DNA of 64,000 bases from Rhodobacter xanthinilyticus (GCF_001856665.1 NZ_CP017781.1:682001-746000), one strand, 5' to 3'. Counted from the stretch's first letter, positions 9,596-18,149 are shown. Made by a program: numbers and translations. The notes: a model not told the origin generated them from the sequence alone.

Positions 9596-10459
9596 ATGAC
9601 TGCCCGCCCCTACCGTTCGGTTCTGTATATTCCCGGCTCGAAGGAGCGCGCGCTGGAGAAGGCGACGGGCCTCGTGTGTGACGCGATCATCTTCGACCTC
9701 GAGGACGCGGTGGCGATTGACGAGAAGGTCAATGCGCGCGGGATCCTCGCCAAGGCGCTGAAGGAGGCCGATTACGGCGGCCGCGCGCGGATCGTGCGGA
9801 TCAACGGGCTCGATACCGAATGGGGCCGCGATGACGTGCTCGCCTTTGCCGCCGCGATCCGCGAGGGCGCAAAGGTCGATGCGATCCTGATCCCGAAGGT
9901 CTCGAAAACCGCCGATCTCGACGCGGTGGCGGATCTGATCCCGAGCGTGCCGCTCTGGGCGATGATGGAGACCGCGCTCGGTATGCTCAACGCGCAGGAC
10001 ATCGCCGCGCATCCGCGCCTCGAGGGGATGGTGATGGGCACCAACGACCTCGCCAAGGAGCTGCAATGCCGCTTCCGCGCCGACCGTCTGCCGCTGATGG
10101 CGGGGCTCGGCGCCTGCGTTCTGGCGGCCAAGGCCTATGGCAAGGTGATCGTCGACGGCGTCTACAACGCTTTCAAGGACGAGGACGGGCTGAAGATCGA
10201 ATGCGATCAGGGCCGCGACATGGGCTTTGACGGCAAGACGCTGATCCACCCCGCTCAGCTCGAGATCGCCAATGCCGCTTTCGCGCCGTCGGAGGCCGAG
10301 ATCGACCTCGCGCGCCGCCAGATCGCGGCTTTCGAGGAGGCCGAGAAACAGGGGCTCGGTGTCGCGGTTGTGGATGGCCGGATCGTCGAAAATCTGCATA
10401 TCGTGACCGCGCGGCAGATCCTCGCCAAGGCGGAGGCGATCGCCGCTCTGGCAAATTGA
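9596..10459 (+). CDS. mcl2: (3S)-malyl-CoA thioesterase type protein (CitE-like family)
   Basis: A 287-residue HpcH/HpaI/CitE-family protein. Motifs are RSVLYIPGSKERALEKA, FDLEDAVAIDEK (acidic metal site), PLWAMMETALGMLNA and MGTNDLAKEL, ending in FDGKTLIHPAQLEIANAAF. It resembles R. sphaeroides Mcl2, which hydrolyses (3S)-malyl-CoA to malate and CoA in the ethylmalonyl-CoA pathway, more than the longer L-malyl-CoA lyase Mcl1. The proximity of mch, 760 bases on, supports this. The ATG at 9596 follows a GAGGAGAG ribosome site; an upstream in-frame ATG lacks one. Lyase activity instead of thioesterase activity cannot be excluded by sequence. Confidence 0.85.
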   Translation: MTARPYRSVLYIPGSKERALEKATGLVCDAIIFDLEDAVAIDEKVNARGILAKALKEADYGGRARIVRINGLDTEWGRDDVLAFAAAIREGAKVDAILIPKVSKTADLDAVADLIPSVPLWAMMETALGMLNAQDIAAHPRLEGMVMGTNDLAKELQCRFRADRLPLMAGLGACVLAAKAYGKVIVDGVYNAFKDEDGLKIECDQGRDMGFDGKTLIHPAQLEIANAAFAPSEAEIDLARRQIAAFEEAEKQGLGVAVVDGRIVENLHIVTARQILAKAEAIAALAN

Positions 10460-10469
10460 GAGGCTGTCC

Positions 10470-11015
10470 ATGTTCCTTCTGATCCTCGGCGTCGCCCTTT
10501 GGGCGGGCGCCCATCTCGCCAAACGGCTGGTGCCGGGCTTTCACCGCGCGCTGCAGGGCGCCGAGCGGCCGATGGTCGCCGGGCTCGTCGTTACCGGGCT
10601 CGTGCTGATGGTGCTCGGCTATCGGATGGCGGAGGGCGCGGTCTTCTGGGGGCGCACGCCGCCGACGGTGGGGGTGATGAACCTCGCGATGCTGGTCTCG
10701 GTCTATTTCTTCGCCGCGGCGGGGATGAAGACGGCGCTGGCGCGGCGGCTGCGCCACCCGATGCTGCTTGCGGTGCTGATCTGGGCGGGGGCGCATCTCT
10801 TGGTGAACGGCGATGTGCCGAGCTTTGTCCTCTTTGGGGGCATGGGGCTCTGGGCGCTGGCCGAGATCGTCCTGATCAACCGCTCGAAGGCGCGCTGGAC
10901 CCCGCCCGCTCCCGCCGGCGCGCGCAAGGAACTCATCGCCCTGGTCGGCACGCTTGCCGTCTACGGCGCCATCGCCGGGGTGCATTACGCGCTCGGCTAT
11001 CCTGCATTCGGGTGA
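10470..11015 (+). CDS. NnrU-family membrane protein
   Basis: A 181-residue integral membrane protein with about five hydrophobic segments (starting MFLLILGVALWAGAHLAKRL, later LLAVLIWAGAHLLVNGD and LVGTLAVYGAIAGVHYALG). Its repeated WAGAHL motifs with conserved His are typical of NnrU. NnrU is related to the NnrS/nitric-oxide-responsive gene group and to a larger family of isomerase-like membrane proteins; the biochemical role is not settled. It begins 10 bases after mcl2 and precedes DUF1737 by 3 bases, so it is probably co-transcribed with mcl2 and mch. Confidence 0.85.
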   Translation: MFLLILGVALWAGAHLAKRLVPGFHRALQGAERPMVAGLVVTGLVLMVLGYRMAEGAVFWGRTPPTVGVMNLAMLVSVYFFAAAGMKTALARRLRHPMLLAVLIWAGAHLLVNGDVPSFVLFGGMGLWALAEIVLINRSKARWTPPAPAGARKELIALVGTLAVYGAIAGVHYALGYPAFG

Positions 11016-11018
11016 CAA

Positions 11019-11222
11019 ATGAAACTCTATCGACTGCTGACCGAGGATGACACCTCCGCCTTCTGCCATAAGGTTTCGCTCGCACTTTCAAAGGGTTGGG
11101 AGCTTTACGGCGACCCGTCCTATGCCTTTGACGCAACCAAGGGCGTGATGCGCTGTGCGCAGGCGGTGACCAAGGTCGTGCCGGGTGACTATCACCCCGA
11201 CCTCAAACTGGGAGACCAATGA
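11019..11222 (+). CDS. DUF1737 small protein
   Basis: A 67-residue cytoplasmic protein (MKLYRLLTEDDTSAFCHKVS, then GWELYGDPSYAFDAT) matching the DUF1737 pattern, in which a GW.L.G.P...D motif is conserved. Function unknown. It overlaps the next gene (mch) by 4 bases (ATGA), giving translational coupling to the ethylmalonyl-CoA pathway enzyme. Confidence 0.8.
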   Translation: MKLYRLLTEDDTSAFCHKVSLALSKGWELYGDPSYAFDATKGVMRCAQAVTKVVPGDYHPDLKLGDQ

Positions 11223-12262
11223 TGACCAAGGCCAAGACCAACCCGGGCCGCTTTTTCGAGGATTACAAGGTCGGCCAGGTGATCCGCCATGCCGTGCCGC
11301 GCACCGTTTCGGGCGGCGAGCGGGCGATGTATCACGCGCTCTACCCCGCGCGCGGCGCGCTTTACTCGAGCGACGAATTCGCGCGCGTGGCGGGCCTGCC
11401 CTCGGCGCCGATCGATGATCTGGCGGCCTTCCATGTCGTCTTCGGCAAGACCGTGCCCGATGTCTCGCTCAATGCGGTCGCGAACCTTGGCTACGCCGAG
11501 GGGCGCTGGCTCAAACCCGTCTATCCGGGCGATACGCTGCGCTCGGAGAGCGAGGTGATCGGCCTCAAGGAGAACTCGAACGGCAAATCGGGCGTGGTTT
11601 ACGTCCGCACCACCGGGCTCAACCAATATGACCACAAGGTCATGGAGTACGTCCGCTGGGTGATGGTGCGCAAAGGCGATCTCGCGGCCCCCGCGCCCGA
11701 GGCCGTGGTGCCCGCGCTCGCCAAGGTCGTCGATCCGAAGGATCTCGTCGTGCCGACCGGGCTCGATTTCTCGAACTACGATTTCACCCTCGCGGGCGAG
11801 CCGCATCGGCTGGGCGATTACCAGATCGGCGAGAAGATCGACCATGTCGACGGCGTGACGATCGAGGAAGCCGAGCACATGATCGCGACGCGGCTGTGGC
11901 AGAACACCGCCAAGGTCCATTTCGACGCGACCTTCCGCGAGGATGGCAAGCGGCTGATCTACGGCGGCCATGTGATCTCGATGGCGCGGGCGCTGTCGTT
12001 CAACGGGCTGGCCAATGCGCAGATGATCGTGGCGCTGAACGGCGGCGCGCATGCCAACCCCTGTTTTGCGGGCGATACGGTGAAGGCCTGGTCCGAGGTG
12101 CTCGACGTGGCCGAGACCGCGGCACCGGGCGTCGGCGCGATCCGGCTGAGGCTCGTTGCCACCAAACAGGGCGCGGCGCCCTTCGCCTACAAGGGCGAGG
12201 ATGGCAAATACGCCCCCGAGGTGCTTCTCGACCTCGATTATTGGGCGCTGATGCCGGTCTGA
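11219..12262 (+). CDS. mch: Mesaconyl-CoA hydratase (beta-methylmalyl-CoA dehydratase)
   Basis: A 347-residue protein with two MaoC-like hot-dog domains: the first around RFFEDYKVGQVIRHAVPRTV, the second around EKIDHVDGVTIEEAEHMIA with a following YGGHVISMARALSFNG. It closely fits R. sphaeroides mesaconyl-CoA hydratase, which interconverts mesaconyl-CoA and beta-methylmalyl-CoA in the ethylmalonyl-CoA pathway of acetate assimilation. The neighbouring mcl2 fits the same pathway. It overlaps DUF1737 by 4 bases and is followed by a family 1 inverted repeat, 13 bases on, which may end the transcript. Confidence 0.92.
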   Translation: MMTKAKTNPGRFFEDYKVGQVIRHAVPRTVSGGERAMYHALYPARGALYSSDEFARVAGLPSAPIDDLAAFHVVFGKTVPDVSLNAVANLGYAEGRWLKPVYPGDTLRSESEVIGLKENSNGKSGVVYVRTTGLNQYDHKVMEYVRWVMVRKGDLAAPAPEAVVPALAKVVDPKDLVVPTGLDFSNYDFTLAGEPHRLGDYQIGEKIDHVDGVTIEEAEHMIATRLWQNTAKVHFDATFREDGKRLIYGGHVISMARALSFNGLANAQMIVALNGGAHANPCFAGDTVKAWSEVLDVAETAAPGVGAIRLRLVATKQGAAPFAYKGEDGKYAPEVLLDLDYWALMPV

Positions 12263-12274
12263 TCGCAGGGCCCG

Positions 12275-12349
12275 GCGCCGGATTTGCGTATTTGGGCCAA
12301 GAAGAAACCCCGTCGCTTCTTCTTGGTGAAAATACGCAAAATCCGGCGC
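12275..12349. repeat. Long inverted repeat, family 1, copy B
   Basis: GCGCCGGATTTGCGTATTT and AAATACGCAAAATCCGGCGC flank CCAAGAAGAAA and TTCTTCTTGG, with a 10-base loop. It is the most complete copy, immediately downstream of mch, where it could fold in the mRNA and act as a terminator or 3'-end protector. The loop sequence differs from the other copies while the stem is kept. Confidence 0.85.
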
Positions 12350-12421
12350 GGGCCACCGAGCCGGAGCCTCGGGCAGGGGAGACTCACTTTCTCCCCGGAT
12401 CGGGCGTCCTGCGGCGAAAAC

Positions 12422-12452
12422 TGTGATCACACGCCGAAAATTTGTGATCACA
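12422..12452. promoter_or_regulatory. Twin palindromic operator upstream of sdhC
   Basis: Two perfect TGTGATCACA palindromes at 12422-12431 and 12443-12452, again 21 bp start to start, spacer cgccgaaaatt. This is the same geometry as upstream of sucC (6598-6628). It lies in the 359-base intergenic stretch between mch and sdhC, about 60-80 bp upstream of the candidate sdh promoter. No CRP-type spacing (TGTGA-N6-TCACA) is present. Confidence 0.7.
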
Positions 12453-12509
12453 AAGGGGTATTTTCCACCTTCCGCGTCATCAAACTGTCGATTTGGCCTT
12501 ACTCCATGC

Positions 12510-12537
12510 GTGACTTGGCCGAATTTGGCGGTATTAA
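12510..12537 (+). promoter_or_regulatory. Candidate sigma-70-type promoter for the sdh operon
   Basis: GTGACT (12510-12515), a 16-base spacer and TATTAA (12532-12537), about 85 bases upstream of sdhC. Each hexamer matches consensus at 4 of 6 positions. The prediction is by eye; no other convincing pair was seen between the operator and sdhC. Confidence 0.4.
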
Positions 12538-12621
12538 GGGGACGCAATTCCGGCCAACCCCGACCCGCCGCATCCGTCGCGCGCGATCCTTGATCGGGGC
12601 CTAGCGACAGAGGGACCCAAA

Positions 12622-13005
12622 ATGGCTGAAGTGAAACGGGTTGAACGGCCCCTTTCCCCCCATCTGCAGATTTACCGCCCGCAAATGACCTCGGTGAGCT
12701 CGATCCTCACGCGGATCACCGGCAACGCGCTGATCGTCGGCGTGATCCTTGCGGTGTGGTGGCTGCTCGCCGCGGCGACGAGCCCCGCCTATTTCCGCGT
12801 CGCGGACGCGGTGGCGACCTCGTGGTTCGGCGATCTCGTCTTCACCGGCTCGCTCTGGGCGATCTGGTATCATTATCTCGCCGGTCTGCGGCACCTCTAC
12901 TTCGATGCGGGCAAGGGCCTCGACATCAAGACCGCCGAGATGCTCGGCTGGGGCTGCATCATCGGTTCGGTCGTGCTGACCGTCATCACCATCATTCTGG
13001 TCTGA
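12622..13005 (+). CDS. sdhC: Succinate dehydrogenase cytochrome b556 subunit
   Basis: A 127-residue membrane anchor with the SdhC signature RPLSPHLQIYRPQMTS near the N-terminus, the Ser/Arg quinone-site region SILTRITG, and the heme-ligand segment HYLAGLRHLYFD around residue 85. Three transmembrane helices are visible. It anchors SdhAB in the inner membrane and shares the heme and ubiquinone site with SdhD, which follows after 10 bases. First gene of the sdh operon. Confidence 0.95.
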   Translation: MAEVKRVERPLSPHLQIYRPQMTSVSSILTRITGNALIVGVILAVWWLLAAATSPAYFRVADAVATSWFGDLVFTGSLWAIWYHYLAGLRHLYFDAGKGLDIKTAEMLGWGCIIGSVVLTVITIILV

Positions 13006-13015
13006 GGAGGCGACG

Positions 13016-13417
13016 ATGCGTTACCTGACCGACCGTAAACGCGCCGAAGGCAAGGGCGCCGCGCATTCCGGCACCGAAGCTCATTGGTACATGACCGCCT
13101 CGGCGGTCGCGCTGGCCTTCCTGGTCCCGACCTTCCTGATCGTCTTCGGCCGCGCGCTGGGCCAGCCGCTCGAGGGCGTCGTCGCGACCTTCTCGCGCCC
13201 CTTCCCGGCGATCCTGACCGCGCTCGTGGTCGTCGTCGGCATGCGCCACTTCGCCAAGGGCGCGACGATGATGATCGAGGATTACGCCCGCGGCACCGCC
13301 CGCAAGGGCCTCGTGATCTTCGTGCATTCGCTTTCCTACGCGGTGATCGCCTGCGCGCTCTACGCGCTCGCGAAACTCACCATGATCGGCTTCGTCTTCG
13401 AACTGATGCCGCACTGA
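13016..13417 (+). CDS. sdhD: Succinate dehydrogenase membrane anchor subunit
   Basis: A 133-residue protein with three hydrophobic helices and the SdhD-type segment GMRHFAKGATMMIEDY, which contains the heme His and quinone-site Asp-Tyr. The N-terminus (RYLTDRKRAEGKGAAHSGT) resembles other alphaproteobacterial SdhD. Good GAGGCG ribosome site. Lies between sdhC and sdhA with short gaps, in the normal order. Confidence 0.93.
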   Translation: MRYLTDRKRAEGKGAAHSGTEAHWYMTASAVALAFLVPTFLIVFGRALGQPLEGVVATFSRPFPAILTALVVVVGMRHFAKGATMMIEDYARGTARKGLVIFVHSLSYAVIACALYALAKLTMIGFVFELMPH

Positions 13418-13432
13418 GACAGGACCTGACAA

Positions 13433-15238
13433 ATGGCAGCTTACACTTACGAGACGCATGAATATGACGTCGTGGTCGTGGGCGCGGGCGGCGCGGGCCT
13501 CCGCGCGACCCTCGGCATGGCCGAGCAGGGCCTGCGCACCGCTTGCGTGACCAAGGTCTTCCCGACCCGCTCGCACACCGTCGCGGCGCAGGGCGGCATC
13601 GCCGCCAGCCTCGGCAACATGGGCCCGGACAGCTGGCAGTGGCACATGTATGACACCGTGAAGGGCTCCGACTGGCTCGGCGACACCGACGCGATGGAAT
13701 ATCTCGCCCGCTCCGCCCCGGCCGCGGTCTATGAGCTCGAGCATTACGGCGTGCCGTTCTCGCGCACCGAAGAGGGCAAGATCTACCAGCGCCCCTTCGG
13801 CGGCCACACCACCGAATTCGGCGAAGGCCCGCCGGTGCAGCGCACCTGCGCCGCCGCCGACCGCACCGGCCACGCGATCCTGCACACGCTCTACGGCCAG
13901 TCGCTCAAGAACAACGCGGAATTCTTCATCGAATATTTCGCGATCGACCTGATCATGTCGGAAGACGGTCAGTGCCAGGGCGTCGTGTGCTGGAAACTCG
14001 ATGACGGCACCTTCCACGTCTTCAACGCGAAGATGGTGGTTCTGGCGACCGGCGGCTACGGCCGCGCCTATTTCTCCGCGACCTCGGCGCATACCTGCAC
14101 CGGCGACGGCGGCGGCATGGTGGCGCGCGCAGGCCTCGCGCTGCAGGACATGGAATTCGTGCAGTTCCACCCGACCGGGATCTACGGCTCGGGCTGCCTG
14201 ATCACCGAAGGCGCGCGCGGCGAGGGTGGCTATCTCACCAACTCCGAAGGCGAGCGCTTCATGGAGCGTTACGCGCCCCATTACAAAGACCTCGCGCCGC
14301 GTGACTATGTCTCGCGCTGCATGACCATGGAGATCCGTGAGGGCCGTGGCGTGGGCGAGGGCAAGGACCACATCTTCCTCAACCTCAGCCACCTGCCCGC
14401 CGAGGCGCTGGCCGAGCGTCTGCCGGGGATCTCGGAATCGGCGAAGATCTTCGCCGGCGTCGATGTCACCAAGGAGCCGATCCCGGTTCTGCCGACGGTC
14501 CACTACAACATGGGCGGCATCCCGACGAACTATTGGGGCGAAGTGCTCAACCCGACGCCGGAAAACCCGACCGCGGTCGTCCCGGGCCTGATGGCCGTGG
14601 GCGAAGCGGGCTGTGCCTCGGTGCATGGCGCGAACCGTCTGGGCTCGAACTCGCTGATCGACCTCGTGGTCTTCGGCCGCGCCGCCGCGATCCGCGCCGG
14701 CCAGGTCGTCGACAAGGCCTCGGCCAACCCGGTGCTGAACCAGGCCTCGGTCGACAAGGCCTTCGACCGGTTCGACGCGCTGCGCAACGCCAAGGGCTCG
14801 ATCGCGACCGCCGATCTGCGCCTCGAGATGCAGAAGACCATGCAGGCCGACGCGGCCGTCTTCCGCACCGACAAGACGCTGAAAGAGGGTGTCGAGAAGA
14901 TGACGGCGATCGCCGCCAAGCTCGGCGATCTGAAGGTCACCGACCGCTCGCTGATCTGGAACTCGGATCTCATGGAGACGCTCGAACTCACCAACCTGAT
15001 GCCCAACGCGCTCGCGACGATCGTCGGCGCCGAGGCGCGCAAGGAGAGCCGCGGCGCCCATGCTCACGAGGATTACCCGACCCGCGACGACGCGAACTGG
15101 CGGATCCACTCGGTGATGCGTGTCGAGGGCAATCAGGTCGATCTGACCTATCGCCCGGTGATCACCGACCCGCTGACCAGCGAGGCCGAAGGCGGCATCT
15201 CGCTGGCCACGATCGCGCCGAAGGCCCGGACCTTCTGA
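13433..15238 (+). CDS. sdhA: Succinate dehydrogenase flavoprotein subunit
   Basis: A 601-residue FAD subunit. The dinucleotide fold [20 protein letters not shown], the covalent-FAD histidine in [12 protein letters not shown] and the active-site regions HPTGIYGSG and [13 protein letters not shown] are all seen. The C-terminal RSRGAH-like motif reads [13 protein letters not shown]. Oxidises succinate to fumarate, passing electrons to SdhB. Its stop overlaps the start of a small lipoprotein gene (TGATG), an unusual insertion before sdhB. Confidence 0.98.
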   Translation: MAAYTYETHEYDVVVVGAGGAGLRATLGMAEQGLRTACVTKVFPTRSHTVAAQGGIAASLGNMGPDSWQWHMYDTVKGSDWLGDTDAMEYLARSAPAAVYELEHYGVPFSRTEEGKIYQRPFGGHTTEFGEGPPVQRTCAAADRTGHAILHTLYGQSLKNNAEFFIEYFAIDLIMSEDGQCQGVVCWKLDDGTFHVFNAKMVVLATGGYGRAYFSATSAHTCTGDGGGMVARAGLALQDMEFVQFHPTGIYGSGCLITEGARGEGGYLTNSEGERFMERYAPHYKDLAPRDYVSRCMTMEIREGRGVGEGKDHIFLNLSHLPAEALAERLPGISESAKIFAGVDVTKEPIPVLPTVHYNMGGIPTNYWGEVLNPTPENPTAVVPGLMAVGEAGCASVHGANRLGSNSLIDLVVFGRAAAIRAGQVVDKASANPVLNQASVDKAFDRFDALRNAKGSIATADLRLEMQKTMQADAAVFRTDKTLKEGVEKMTAIAAKLGDLKVTDRSLIWNSDLMETLELTNLMPNALATIVGAEARKESRGAHAHEDYPTRDDANWRIHSVMRVEGNQVDLTYRPVITDPLTSEAEGGISLATIAPKARTF

Positions 15239-15549
15239 TGCGGGCTGCGCGGGCATATGGGCTCCTGGCGGCGGGCGCGGTTGCGCTCGCGGCCTGCGCG
15301 CCCATCCCCGTGCAGGAGGCCGAGGCGCAATGCGCCCGCCTCGTTGGGCCGCGCGCGCCGATCAGCGGCGAGATCGGGTTGGGGGTGACCTCGGGTGGTC
15401 CGCGGACCACCGCCTCGGTCGGCCTCAACATCGGCGTGCCGATCGGTGGCAACGGCGACCCCTCGGCGGCCTTCGACCGCTGCGTTTACAACAAATCCGG
15501 CCGCATGCCGACGCGGCCGCTTTACGCCCGAACCGACTGGAAGGGATAA
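15238..15549 (+). CDS. Small predicted lipoprotein inserted between sdhA and sdhB
   Basis: A 103-residue protein starting inside the sdhA stop (TGATG). It has a signal peptide with lipobox LAAC at about residue 20, then a Gly/Thr-rich segment (ISGEIGLGVTSGG, VGLNIGVPIGGNGDPS) and a C-terminal RCVYNKSGRMPTRPLY. The paired GEIGLGV/VGLNIGV stretches suggest two beta strands. It stops 3 bases before sdhB, so it must be translated with the operon. Function unknown; a similar extra gene is, from memory, seen in related Rhodobacter sdh operons. Confidence 0.75.
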   Translation: MRAARAYGLLAAGAVALAACAPIPVQEAEAQCARLVGPRAPISGEIGLGVTSGGPRTTASVGLNIGVPIGGNGDPSAAFDRCVYNKSGRMPTRPLYARTDWKG

Positions 15550-15552
15550 ACC

Positions 15553-16329
15553 ATGGTTCAGTTCACGCTTCCCAAGAACTCGAAAATCCGCGTCGGCAAG
15601 ACCTGGCCGAAACCGGAAGGGAAAAACATCCGCAAGTTCCAGATCTACCGCTGGGACCCGGACACCGGCGAAAACCCGCGGGTCGACACCTATTTCCTTG
15701 ATATGGACAAGTGCGGCCCGATGGTTCTCGACGCGCTGATCAAGATCAAGAACGAGATCGACCCGACGCTGACCTTCCGCCGCTCCTGCCGCGAAGGCAT
15801 CTGCGGCTCCTGCGCGATGAACATCGACGGCGGCAACCACCTCGCCTGCATCTACGGTCTCGACGAGATCAAGGGCGATGTGAAGATCTACCCGCTGCCG
15901 CACATGCCCGTCGTCAAGGACCTCGTGCCCGATCTGACGCATTTCTACGCCCAGCATGCCTCGATCATGCCCTGGCTCGAAACCAAGACCAACCGGCCGG
16001 CGAAGGAATGGCGCCAGTCGATCGAGGATCGCAAGAAACTTGACGGTCTTTATGAATGCGTGATGTGCGCCAGCTGCTCGACCTCCTGCCCGAGCTACTG
16101 GTGGAACAGCGACAAATATCTCGGGCCGGCGGCGCTCCTGCATGCCTACCGCTGGATCATCGACAGCCGCGACGAAGCCACCGGCGAGCGTCTCGACGCG
16201 CTCGAAGACCCGTTCAAGCTCTATCGCTGCCACACGATCATGAACTGCACCAAGACCTGCCCGAAGGGCCTGAACCCGGCCAAAGCGATCGCCGAGATCA
16301 AGAAGATGCAGGTCAACCGCGCCCATTGA
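15553..16329 (+). CDS. sdhB: Succinate dehydrogenase iron-sulfur subunit
   Basis: A 258-residue protein with all three cluster sets: the 2Fe-2S motif [16 protein letters not shown] plus a later LAC, the 4Fe-4S motif [15 protein letters not shown] and the 3Fe-4S motif [14 protein letters not shown]. The first two Cys of the last motif are correctly spaced. It carries electrons from SdhA to the quinone site. Followed by a good terminator hairpin at 16354. Confidence 0.98.
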   Translation: MVQFTLPKNSKIRVGKTWPKPEGKNIRKFQIYRWDPDTGENPRVDTYFLDMDKCGPMVLDALIKIKNEIDPTLTFRRSCREGICGSCAMNIDGGNHLACIYGLDEIKGDVKIYPLPHMPVVKDLVPDLTHFYAQHASIMPWLETKTNRPAKEWRQSIEDRKKLDGLYECVMCASCSTSCPSYWWNSDKYLGPAALLHAYRWIIDSRDEATGERLDALEDPFKLYRCHTIMNCTKTCPKGLNPAKAIAEIKKMQVNRAH

Positions 16330-16353
16330 GCGGGCGAGACGCGCAAGATTTGG

Positions 16354-16379
16354 GCCCCGGGCATCGCTCGGGGCTTTTT
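16354..16379 (+). terminator. Rho-independent terminator of the sdh operon
   Basis: GCCCCG (16354-16359) and CGGGGC (16369-16374) form a 6-bp stem with a 9-base loop, followed directly by five T. Located 25 bases after sdhB. Confidence 0.8.
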
Positions 16380-16499
16380 CCTTGTGACGTTGCGGCAGAA
16401 AATGCTGCGGCGCAGAAAAATTCGCACTTTCCCCTTTCTCCATTGGCTCCGCGGCCCTATATGCCCCGCAGGGAGGAACTCGATCAAAGGAGAGTTCCA

Positions 16500-16676
16500 A
16501 TGACCAAAGTCGTCACGTTCCAGACCAAGGATCTGCGCCAGAAGGCGATTGACGCGCTGCGTGTGCTCGAGGAAGCCTATGCCTATTACACCCCGGAAGA
16601 GCCGGCGGTGACGGTGTCGGTCGAGACCGAAGAGCGTTCGGCGCTCGAGCAGATGTATCAATATTACGCGGCCTGA
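16500..16676 (+). CDS. 58-residue conserved-looking small protein
   Basis: A short gene with AAAGGAGAG just upstream of the ATG and its own terminator downstream (16697-16730). The product (MTKVVTFQTKDLRQKAIDAL, then YAYYTPEEPAVTVSVETEER, ending QMYQYYAA) is acidic, has no signal peptide or membrane segment and looks like a compact helix-strand-helix protein. The strong ribosome site and flanking terminators argue that it is real. It is separated from sdhB by a terminator, so it has its own promoter. Function unknown. Confidence 0.75.
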   Translation: MTKVVTFQTKDLRQKAIDALRVLEEAYAYYTPEEPAVTVSVETEERSALEQMYQYYAA

Positions 16677-16696
16677 GTGCGAAAACGCGCAAGATG

Positions 16697-16730
16697 AGGC
16701 CTCGGGCGCTCCCCGGGGCCTTTTCCTTTT
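16697..16730 (+). terminator. Rho-independent terminator after the 58-residue gene
   Basis: AGGCC-T-CGGG pairs with CCCG-G-GGCCT (10 pairs including one wobble) with a short loop, followed by TTTTCCTTTTT. It lies 20 bases after the stop codon. Confidence 0.85.
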
Positions 16731-16775
16731 TGAGCCAATCGGCAGGATGGGGGCGCGACTCAGATGGAGCCCCCG

Positions 16776-17633
16776 ATGAAACCTGCCCCCGAACATGCCG
16801 CCCCGGTGGATGGCGCCGCCCGCAAGGCGATTGCGCCGGTGATCTGCTACCCGGTCGAAACGCTGCCGAAGCCCGATCTGGCCGCGCTGCGCGCCGCGCG
16901 GGCGGGGTGGGAGAAGGTCTCCGAAACGCTGGTGCCCGCGCGCGAGGCCGGCGCCTTCGAGGTGCCCGCGGGGCATTTCTTCCGCATCGTCTCGGTCGAG
17001 GGGCCGCAGGTCGGCGATCTCAACCTGTTCTCGGCCGATCTCGCGGAGCGGTTCTATTCCGGCAAGACCCGCGCGCTGCATGGCACGCATCTGTCCACCG
17101 GTGACCGGATGTGGTCGGGCTTCCCGACGCTGCGGCCGATGGCGACGATCACGGAGGATACGCTCGATTGGTATGGGTTCGATGCCTTTGGCGGCGCGGT
17201 CCATGACGTGATCGGCACGCGCTGCGACCCCTATACCCATTGTCTGCTCTCGCAGGGCGGGCAGTATCACCATTGCTGCCATTCGAACCTGACCCGGGCC
17301 CTGGCCGATGCGCGCGGCCTCACGCTCGTCGAGGCGGAGCCGCTCGTGCATGATGTGCTCAACGTCTTCATGTGCACCGGCTTCAGCCGCGACACCGGGC
17401 AGTATTTCATGAAGGCCTCGCCGGTGCGGCCGGGGGATTTTCTCGAGTTCTTCGCCGAGATTGACCTCCTCGGCGTGCTCTCGGCCTGCCCGGGGGGCGA
17501 TTGCTCGGCCGAGCACAGCTCGGACGCCGCCGCCTGCCATCCGCTCCTCGTCGAGGTCTACCGCCCGGCGGCACCGCCCGCGGGTTGGGTCGCGCCCGCG
17601 GTGAGCGGCTACGACCGCAGCCACGGGCGCTGA
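16776..17633 (+). CDS. DUF1989 / urea carboxylase-associated family protein
   Basis: A 285-residue protein. Family features are the GHFFRIVSVEGPQVGDLNLF segment, GTRCDPYTHCLL, a Cys/His-rich HHCCHSNLTRAL and the strongly conserved SACPGGDCS near the C-terminus. DUF1989 proteins accompany urea carboxylase and allophanate hydrolase in many bacteria and are sometimes called aminomethyltransferase-like; the reaction is not established. No urea genes are adjacent here. The start at 16776 is preferred because GGAGC precedes it by 6 bases; ATG 16764, four codons upstream, is also possible. Confidence 0.8.
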   Translation: MKPAPEHAAPVDGAARKAIAPVICYPVETLPKPDLAALRAARAGWEKVSETLVPAREAGAFEVPAGHFFRIVSVEGPQVGDLNLFSADLAERFYSGKTRALHGTHLSTGDRMWSGFPTLRPMATITEDTLDWYGFDAFGGAVHDVIGTRCDPYTHCLLSQGGQYHHCCHSNLTRALADARGLTLVEAEPLVHDVLNVFMCTGFSRDTGQYFMKASPVRPGDFLEFFAEIDLLGVLSACPGGDCSAEHSSDAAACHPLLVEVYRPAAPPAGWVAPAVSGYDRSHGR

Positions 17634-17640
17634 GCGGCGG

Positions 17641-17991
17641 TTACTCGCCCCCGAGCCCGGAGATCAGCTCGCTTTCGAGAAACCGCTCGAAGGCGTCCAG
17701 ATCGACGGGCTCGAACTGACCAAAGCTCTGGATCCAGACGGTCGCATCGCGCAGCGCCTGCGGCTCGAGCTTGCACCATTTCACCCGCCCGCGCTTTTCC
17801 TGGGTGATCAGCCCGGCTTCTGCGAGGATCGCGAGATGTTTCGAGATCGCCGCGAGCGACATCTCGAAGGGCTCGGCGACATCGGTGACCGCCATGTCAT
17901 CCTCGAGCAGCATCGTCAGGATCGCGCGCCGGGTCGGGTCGGCGAGGGCGGCGAAAATCGCATCGAGCGGGGAGGCGGGCGCGTGGGTCAT
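17641..17991 (-). CDS. ArsR-family transcriptional regulator
   Basis: A 116-residue winged-helix protein (LDAIFAALADPTRRAILTML, recognition helix around FEMSLAAISKHLAILAEAGL, wing KRGRVKWCKLEPQAL). It lacks the CxC metal-binding motif of ArsR/SmtB metal sensors and belongs with the non-metal group often paired with SRPBCC-type genes. The start at 17991 is chosen because the N-terminal extension from 18099 would run across the operator palindrome at 18023-18038. It is convergent with the DUF1989 gene and divergent from atpI. Likely autoregulated; target unknown. Confidence 0.85.
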   Translation of the reverse strand: MTHAPASPLDAIFAALADPTRRAILTMLLEDDMAVTDVAEPFEMSLAAISKHLAILAEAGLITQEKRGRVKWCKLEPQALRDATVWIQSFGQFEPVDLDAFERFLESELISGLGGE

Positions 17992-18022
17992 CGCCAAGTC
18001 TTGGCAGAGCACGGAAAAAACA

Positions 18023-18038
18023 TCAACCGATCGGTTGA
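18023..18038. promoter_or_regulatory. Perfect palindrome upstream of the arsR-type gene, probable operator
   Basis: TCAACCGATCGGTTGA is a perfect 16-bp palindrome, 32 bp upstream of the regulator start. AACC-N4-GGTT arms are typical of this ArsR subgroup, so autorepression is the simplest reading (inference). Confidence 0.65.
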
Positions 18039-18149
18039 ATATCCAATTTCGGGCGGAATCGGGGGCAGGGGCGGGAGCTCTCGCCGAGGTGATTTGCAAA
18101 ACATAGCCAAATCAACGGTTTGGCGCGGATTAAGCTGGCGCTAACGGCG

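Noticed and set aside
12284-12604. A 106-codon frame between mch and sdhC
   Set aside because: It runs through the inverted repeat, the twin operator and the promoter; no homology or ribosome site.
17992-18099. An N-terminal extension of the ArsR-family regulator
   Set aside because: It would begin upstream of the palindromic operator and adds sequence without family similarity.
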